From Imperialibacter sp963977595 (lineage in GTDB: Bacteria > Bacteroidota > Bacteroidia > Cytophagales > Cyclobacteriaceae): DNA of 64,000 nucleotides. The position numbers and the translations under genes were made by a program. How positions within the stretch are numbered: position 1 is the first letter of the stretch; every line of letters begins with the position of its first letter. The stretch is taken from assembly GCF_048007035.1 (NCBI RefSeq), contig NZ_CP180355.1:4216001-4280000 (forward strand), read 5' to 3'. The notes below the pieces were generated by a model, which saw nothing but the letters and a program-made list of their open reading frames with translations, did not search any database and was not told where the DNA came from. Of this stretch, positions 59,486-64,000 are shown in pieces.

Positions 59486-62074
59486 CTATTCCGATTTGAG
59501 CGTCCTGGCTGGGTTGATGGCAGTCAGCCGGAATACCTGCGTTAACACAATGAAGATTGAAATGATAAGGCAGCAAGCGGCGGAAATGGCCACCACCTCA
59601 ATACTCAGATCGATGTGTAAAGGATAGTCAGAAAGCCAGTTGTCGGTAAACCAATATACTGCCGGTCCTGCGATGAGAACTGCCACGGCAAATAATTTGA
59701 CAAAGTCTGACGACAGCAGATAGGTTAGCTGAAAAACAGACGCACCAAGCACTTTTCGAATACTTATTTCCTTGGTCCTGCTTTCAGCCAGGAAGATAAT
59801 CAGGCCAAATACTCCACAGAGGGCAATGATGATAGCAATGGCTGTGAAGGCACTCACCACCCGGAAGAATTGCTGCTCAGATGCGTAGGTTCTGGCGAAG
59901 GCATCGTCAACGAAGGCCATCTCGAAGGGATCGGTAGAAAACTCTCTCCAGGTGGTTTCCAGTTGCTCCAAGAGCGCAGGTAAATTTCCTGTTGTTACTC
60001 TCATCAACACATTGTCGGGGCTCACCCTGTAGCCCGGTCCGTAGACCATGTAGGCTACTGGAGCAATGGTACTGTGAAGCGATGTGTAATGATGATCTTC
60101 AACCACGCCGATTATTTTTCTGTTTTTGCCGCCAATCTCAACCACTTCATTGAGAGCTGATATTTTACCCATGAAATCCCTGGCTTTTTCATTGATGACC
60201 ACCGACCTACCTGAATCGGCCTCGAAGGGCAACGTAAAGGTAGCGCCTTCGGTCAGGTGAAGGCCTACGACGTCGAAATAGTCTTTATCGACCCCCACAA
60301 TGTCGATACCCCTTTCTGTATCAGGCTCGGCTCCCTGCCAGTAAAATCCCCACGTGTTTTGCATTCTTGCAGGCAGGGGCTCTCCGGAGGTTGCCGCCTT
60401 GTCAACACCCGGGATATTTTTGAACGATTCCTTGAGTACATCGATTCTTTGCTGCAGCCCACGGTCATTCACCGCCACGTTGATCAATTGCTTTTGATCA
60501 AACCCCAGGTCGAACGTCTTCATGTATTGAAATTGAAGATAAACAACAACACTGCCCGTTATAAGGAAAATAGTGATGCAATATTGAATAGTGATCAAGA
60601 CCTTTCTTGGCAGGCTGCTTGTTTTGCCTGAGCTATGCCCGCTGAGAGCAACCACTGGCGAATACCTTGTGAGCACAAAAGCAGGGTAGAACCCGGAAAG
60701 GGCTCCAATGGCTACTATCCCAATTGCCGACCAAATCACTTCCCTGAACCCAAAAACAGAGGCGGATAGTTGGAGACTCATCCAGCTGTTGAGAAACGGA
60801 AGCGCTATTATGATCAGGGCAATGGCAAATGTAGATGCCACCAATGTATAAAAAACCGATTCAACGAGGATCTGGGCAATCAAGTCCGCACGCCCGGCGC
60901 CGATGGTTTTTCTTAACCCAATCTCTTTGGCTCTGGAGAGTGCCCTTGCCGTGGAAAGATTCACGTAGTTGAGCACGGCGATCAGTAAGATGAAGAAACC
61001 TATGGTGGAGAAAATGATGATATTGCCAATGTCTCCTGCGAGCTCATTTCCACCCATATTTTTGCTATAGAGATAGACGTCCTGCATCGGCTGAAAATCC
61101 ATCCCTAGCCTCTCTACCATGTCTTTCCCAAGGTATTTTTCTATGATAGCCGGTTTCTGCTCCCTGATGCCCGAATGTGCCAAATCAGGAATGAGGGCAT
61201 AGGTTCTCACCCAGCTAAACCCCCAATGCGAAGCCAGGGAGGCGTACATTTTATCAGCAACGGCCATCGAGCCGAGGCCCGAAAACTGAATGTGTGAGTG
61301 CTGTGGGGGATCAGCCACCACGCCCGTCACCTTCATGTTCATCTTTTCATTGCTGTCATAGATCTTCACCGTTACGACTTTATTCAATGGGTTCTCGACA
61401 CCGAAAAGCTTTTGACTCAGGCTTTGAGTAAGCACAAGTCCGCTGGGATCTGATAGAGCAGTTTTTGGGTCGCCGTGGATCAGGTTGAACGAAAAGAGGT
61501 CAAAGAAAGTAGAGTCTGTCCAGTAGAAATCCTCGACAAGTATTGGATCGATATCACCAATTTTCACAGGATCACTTCCCATGCTGCAGATTTTGATTCC
61601 CGGAAACTCACTGCTAAGCACCTTGCCAAATTGAGAGGAGAGTGCGGCCGTGGAAGGGTCGACGGGATCGGTTCTTAATACCCGGTAGATTACGTCCTTT
61701 TTCTCATGAAACTGATCGTAACTGGTTTCATTCTTAACGTACAACCCAATGTAGAAAACGGAAGCGATGCCGAAGAAGAGGCTGAGTAGGTTTACCGCAG
61801 TGAATACCCTGTGCCGGAGTGAGTGACGAAAGGCAACTTTGAAGTGATTGATGAGCATAATGTTCGTATTTAGTCCTTTGAGTTTCTTTATTCTGTAGAG
61901 CCTGACTGACCCGAGTACACCAAAAATGAAGAGCTGCGCCGCTTTTCGTTTGCCATATTGAGCCAGGTTTCTATCGTAGAGCTCGCATAAGTCCCCTTCC
62001 AGCTCGTCGATGAAGCGAGCCGAGCAGTACAAGCGCAGTAGCTTTACTGCCCACCTTGGCGGCGTATTATTCAT
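59486..62074 (-). CDS. FtsX/MacB-like ABC transporter permease with N-terminal prefix domain
   Basis: An 862-residue permease of the large Bacteroidota family. Residues about 1-70 form a small helical prefix domain (PRWAVKLLRLYCSARFIDELEGDL). The rest has about eight membrane helices and two large extracytoplasmic MacB-type domains, plus two FtsX-type core regions (RAKEIGLRKTIGAGRADLI and RTKEISIRKVLGASVFQL). It likely moves lipids or peptides, or transmits envelope stress. No ABC ATPase for it is encoded here. It overlaps the PadR gene by eight bases and is co-transcribed with it. Confidence 0.88.
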   Translation of the reverse strand: MNNTPPRWAVKLLRLYCSARFIDELEGDLCELYDRNLAQYGKRKAAQLFIFGVLGSVRLYRIKKLKGLNTNIMLINHFKVAFRHSLRHRVFTAVNLLSLFFGIASVFYIGLYVKNETSYDQFHEKKDVIYRVLRTDPVDPSTAALSSQFGKVLSSEFPGIKICSMGSDPVKIGDIDPILVEDFYWTDSTFFDLFSFNLIHGDPKTALSDPSGLVLTQSLSQKLFGVENPLNKVVTVKIYDSNEKMNMKVTGVVADPPQHSHIQFSGLGSMAVADKMYASLASHWGFSWVRTYALIPDLAHSGIREQKPAIIEKYLGKDMVERLGMDFQPMQDVYLYSKNMGGNELAGDIGNIIIFSTIGFFILLIAVLNYVNLSTARALSRAKEIGLRKTIGAGRADLIAQILVESVFYTLVASTFAIALIIIALPFLNSWMSLQLSASVFGFREVIWSAIGIVAIGALSGFYPAFVLTRYSPVVALSGHSSGKTSSLPRKVLITIQYCITIFLITGSVVVYLQFQYMKTFDLGFDQKQLINVAVNDRGLQQRIDVLKESFKNIPGVDKAATSGEPLPARMQNTWGFYWQGAEPDTERGIDIVGVDKDYFDVVGLHLTEGATFTLPFEADSGRSVVINEKARDFMGKISALNEVVEIGGKNRKIIGVVEDHHYTSLHSTIAPVAYMVYGPGYRVSPDNVLMRVTTGNLPALLEQLETTWREFSTDPFEMAFVDDAFARTYASEQQFFRVVSAFTAIAIIIALCGVFGLIIFLAESRTKEISIRKVLGASVFQLTYLLSSDFVKLFAVAVLIAGPAVYWFTDNWLSDYPLHIDLSIEVVAISAACCLIISIFIVLTQVFRLTAINPARTLKSE

Positions 62075-62399
62075 AGTTGAGTTTTAAGTTGGGCAACAGA
62101 CTCCAGAGCTTCTCTCTTTGTTCTTTCACTTCGGCTAAACTTCGCTGACCAGCCGTGGTTACTTTGTACAGTCTTTTTTTTCTCCCACCACGCTCTTGTG
62201 TGGCTCCGCCAAAGTACGACTCGACAAAGCCTTTTTCTTCCAACCTGTAAAGAGCGGTGTGTACGGTGCTTACTGTCACCTTGCGATCAATATTCTTTTC
62301 AATTTCATCCATCACAGTGATGCCGTAAGCATCGCCATTTAAAATGGCCACCGTCAATAGCACGAGTTCCTCAAACTCACCCAGGTATGTTCCTTTCAT
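62067..62399 (-). CDS. PadR-family transcriptional regulator
   Basis: A 110-residue winged-helix regulator: YLGEFEELVLLTVAILNGDAYG, a helix-turn-helix about residues 22-60 with TVSTVHTALYRLEEKGFVES, and a GGRKKRLYKVT wing. PadR regulators repress nearby transport or stress genes and respond to small ligands. This one is paired with the permease gene, overlapping it by eight bases, a standing association in Bacteroidota. It probably controls its own operon through the dyads at 62418-62477. Confidence 0.9.
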   Translation of the reverse strand: MKGTYLGEFEELVLLTVAILNGDAYGITVMDEIEKNIDRKVTVSTVHTALYRLEEKGFVESYFGGATQERGGRKKRLYKVTTAGQRSLAEVKEQREKLWSLLPNLKLNYE

Positions 62400-62417
62400 A
62401 TTTCAATCGTAAATGTA

Positions 62418-62434
62418 AATCAAATAAAATGATT
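62418..62434. promoter_or_regulatory. Candidate PadR operator, proximal dyad
   Basis: AATCA (62418-62422) and TGATT (62430-62434) form an inverted repeat 19-35 bases upstream of the padR-type start codon. It is a plausible autoregulatory site. Confidence 0.3.
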
Positions 62435-62445
62435 AGATTCTTAAA

Positions 62446-62477
62446 TGTCAATGAAATAAAAGTAAAGTTTATTGACA
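62446..62477. promoter_or_regulatory. Candidate PadR operator, distal dyad
   Basis: TGTCAAT (62446-62452) and ATTGACA (62471-62477) form a perfect 7-base inverted repeat with 18 bases between. The proximal half overlaps a TTG that sits 20 bases from TTTATTTG on the minus strand (one mismatch from the -7 consensus), so a bound repressor could block the padR-permease promoter. Confidence 0.45.
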
Positions 62478-62562
62478 CATTGTTCTGCCATGTTTAAGAT
62501 TAGAAAAAATAGCTTTCATACCTAACAGAACTTTCGCTATACTAGGTGTAAAATTCATTGCT

Positions 62563-63894
62563 ATGAAAAGGCTTTCCGTTTGTTTGTTGCTCCTTATTTC
62601 GGTTTTCTCATTAAAAGCCCAGTCCCTCAAAGCCCTTGTCGGCGGCACACTCATCGACGGCTTTGGAGGCACCCCCATTCAAAACAGTGTGATTATCATA
62701 GAAGGCGAGAAGATCAAAGCGGTTGGAACGGTGGGCAGTCTGGAGATACCATCCGATGCTGAAGTCATTTCTACTGAAGGGATGAGTGTGCTGCCCGGCC
62801 TTTGGGACATGCATGTGCATTTAATGATTAATGGCCACTCGGATTACGCCTATTGGGACAAGACCTACCCTCCGTTATTCAAAGATGTAATCATGCCATC
62901 TTCTGCTCATCAACTGCTAATGGCGGGAGTAACAAGCGCCAGGGATCTGGGAGGCCCACTGGAGGAAAGTTTGGCAGTGAGAGACGCTATCAATAGCGGA
63001 AAGATCGCAGGGCCGACGATGTATATGTCAGGCCCATTTTTGCAGCATGCGCCTTATCCAGGCACAGAGCAGTTTCGTTGGGGGGTGAGCGGTGAAAAGG
63101 ATGCGAGGAAGAAGGTGCAGAAGCTAGCCAGGGCAGGGGTGGACTGCATCAAACTCATAGATCAGGATCAAATGACCTTTGCTGAGGTAAAGGCGATTGT
63201 AGATGAGGCGCACAAGCATAATTTAACGGTGGTAGCGCATTCGCACCGGCCGGAGGAAATAAGGATAGGCCTGAAAGCTGGCGTTGACTGCTTCGAACAC
63301 ACCGGGCTCTCTTCAGCGCCCGAATATCCGGCCGACATTATGGTAGCGCTTAAGGAACGAACCGCCAATATGAGCACCGGGCCACTATTTTGGACGCCGA
63401 CCATCGAAGGCCTCTGGAATTATGAGTACTTGCGTGACCACCCTGAAAAGCTCGACAACGACTCCTGGCACCTTGGCCTTCCCGATACGGTTATTGCTGA
63501 CATCAAGGCATCGATAGAATACCCCGGTCGGCTTCCTTACTTTCAGTTGACTCCGATTAGGAAGCCAACTTTGGAGAAAAAGTTCAGACAATTGCAGGAA
63601 GCGGGTGTGGTAATGCTGGTAGGCACTGATAGTGGTATACCTATGAAATTTCATAGCCAAAGCACCTGGAACGAGCTCGATATATGGGTGAGGGAGTTGG
63701 GGGTTGATCCACTGCTGGCCATCAAAGGAGCTACCTACTGGCCGTCGGTCATTATGGGAGTAGACAAGCAGGTGGGAACAGTGAGCGAAGGAAAGTACGC
63801 CGATATCATTGCTGTAAAAGGCGATGTGCTAAAGTATATCAACCTGCTACAGGACGTTGACTTGGTGGTGAAGAGAGGGCAAAGGGTGAAGTAG
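62563..63894 (+). CDS. Secreted amidohydrolase (imidazolonepropionase-like)
   Basis: A 443-residue metal-dependent hydrolase with a signal peptide (1-about 20, ending LKAQ). The amidohydrolase signature is present: H84-x-H86 (DMHVHL), a probable bridging Lys in CIKLIDQDQ, VVAHSH, CFEHTG and GTDSGIP. Members hydrolyse peptides, hydantoin-like or other cyclic amides; the periplasmic form in Bacteroidota often acts on peptides or N-acyl amino acids. The substrate is unknown. It is divergent from the PadR gene. Confidence 0.85.
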   Translation: MKRLSVCLLLLISVFSLKAQSLKALVGGTLIDGFGGTPIQNSVIIIEGEKIKAVGTVGSLEIPSDAEVISTEGMSVLPGLWDMHVHLMINGHSDYAYWDKTYPPLFKDVIMPSSAHQLLMAGVTSARDLGGPLEESLAVRDAINSGKIAGPTMYMSGPFLQHAPYPGTEQFRWGVSGEKDARKKVQKLARAGVDCIKLIDQDQMTFAEVKAIVDEAHKHNLTVVAHSHRPEEIRIGLKAGVDCFEHTGLSSAPEYPADIMVALKERTANMSTGPLFWTPTIEGLWNYEYLRDHPEKLDNDSWHLGLPDTVIADIKASIEYPGRLPYFQLTPIRKPTLEKKFRQLQEAGVVMLVGTDSGIPMKFHSQSTWNELDIWVRELGVDPLLAIKGATYWPSVIMGVDKQVGTVSEGKYADIIAVKGDVLKYINLLQDVDLVVKRGQRVK

Positions 63895-64000
63895 CACGAA
63901 TGATATAATCACTTTTGTTCATTGTCGACATTTCTCGGCCACTCCTTCCCTTTTTAATTTTTCGTGCACTGTAGATTCACTATATTTCGATTCACAGATT
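63895..64000. other. Right edge of window, non-coding
   Basis: After the amidohydrolase stop codon the last about 106 bases show no reading frame and no hairpin with a T tract. Nothing is called here. Confidence 0.5.

Noticed and set aside
1..64000. Search for tRNA, rRNA, integrase, transposase, toxin-antitoxin or phage genes
   Set aside because: None was recognised; the few compositionally odd genes have no mobile-element signature beside them.

Overview
The window looks like a chromosomal segment of a free-living Bacteroidota bacterium, most likely of the Cytophagales type. The grounds are a fused lpxC-fabZ gene, a SusC/SusD pair, the type IX secretion regulator PorX, an N-acylornithine carbamoyltransferase arginine pathway, a DUF4296 lipoprotein, a Na+-translocating NQR operon, and several TTG...TAnnTTTG promoter-like sequences. 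I saw no rRNA, tRNA, CRISPR array, phage or transposase gene. It is mostly ordinary core genome with small accessory patches.

Layout. 1-2.1 kb: end of a sugar-acid catabolism cluster (mannonate dehydratase-like, glucarate dehydratase-like). 2.1-6.7 kb: two small haem proteins with a dyad upstream, a DUF1801 protein, a small unknown protein coupled to a TPR histidine kinase, and an AT-rich tail-anchored orphan. 6.9-13.1 kb: AddA/AddB-type helicase-nuclease. 13.4-17.3 kb: DUF423, a YggS-type PLP protein, a GH3-like protein, and an ECF sigma factor coupled to a two-TM protein. 17.5-21.4 kb: a 16-residue-repeat surface protein and a DUF58/TM/VWA (Bat-like) operon. 21.4-24.7 kb: DUF4296, MutS2 and a lipoprotein. 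24.8-30 kb: lipid A operon (HD, lpxD, lpxC-fabZ, lpxA, odd ABC ATPase), divergent from porX-tsaE-ald (30-33.2 kb). 33.2-37 kb: small unknowns, then cmk-ispH. 37.1-41.7 kb: nqrABCDE without nqrF. 41.8-42.4 kb: DUF502 protein.

42.4-55.4 kb is an arginine biosynthesis locus: GNAT, argG, argC, acylornithine carbamoyltransferase, then argB, M20 deacylase and argH. A self-contained SusC/SusD/lipoprotein cassette with its own promoter candidate, structured leader and terminator lies between the two halves. No aminotransferase (argD) is present. The carbamoyltransferase has Ala at the residue thought to separate acetyl- from succinyl-ornithine specificity. 55.4-64 kb: a GIN-domain protein, a sigma factor with two CxxC pairs upstream of SRPBCC/unknown/YdeI-like genes, a cold-shock-domain protein with a very basic N-terminus, a PadR-FtsX-like ABC permease pair, and a secreted amidohydrolase.

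The most unusual points are the SusCD cassette inside the arginine locus, the Ala90 carbamoyltransferase, the structured leaders and dyads around these operons, the ABC ATPase lacking recognisable Q- and H-loop residues in the lipid A operon, the incomplete NQR and Bat operons, and the solenoid repeat protein. No wholly new multi-gene system could be established from sequence alone.
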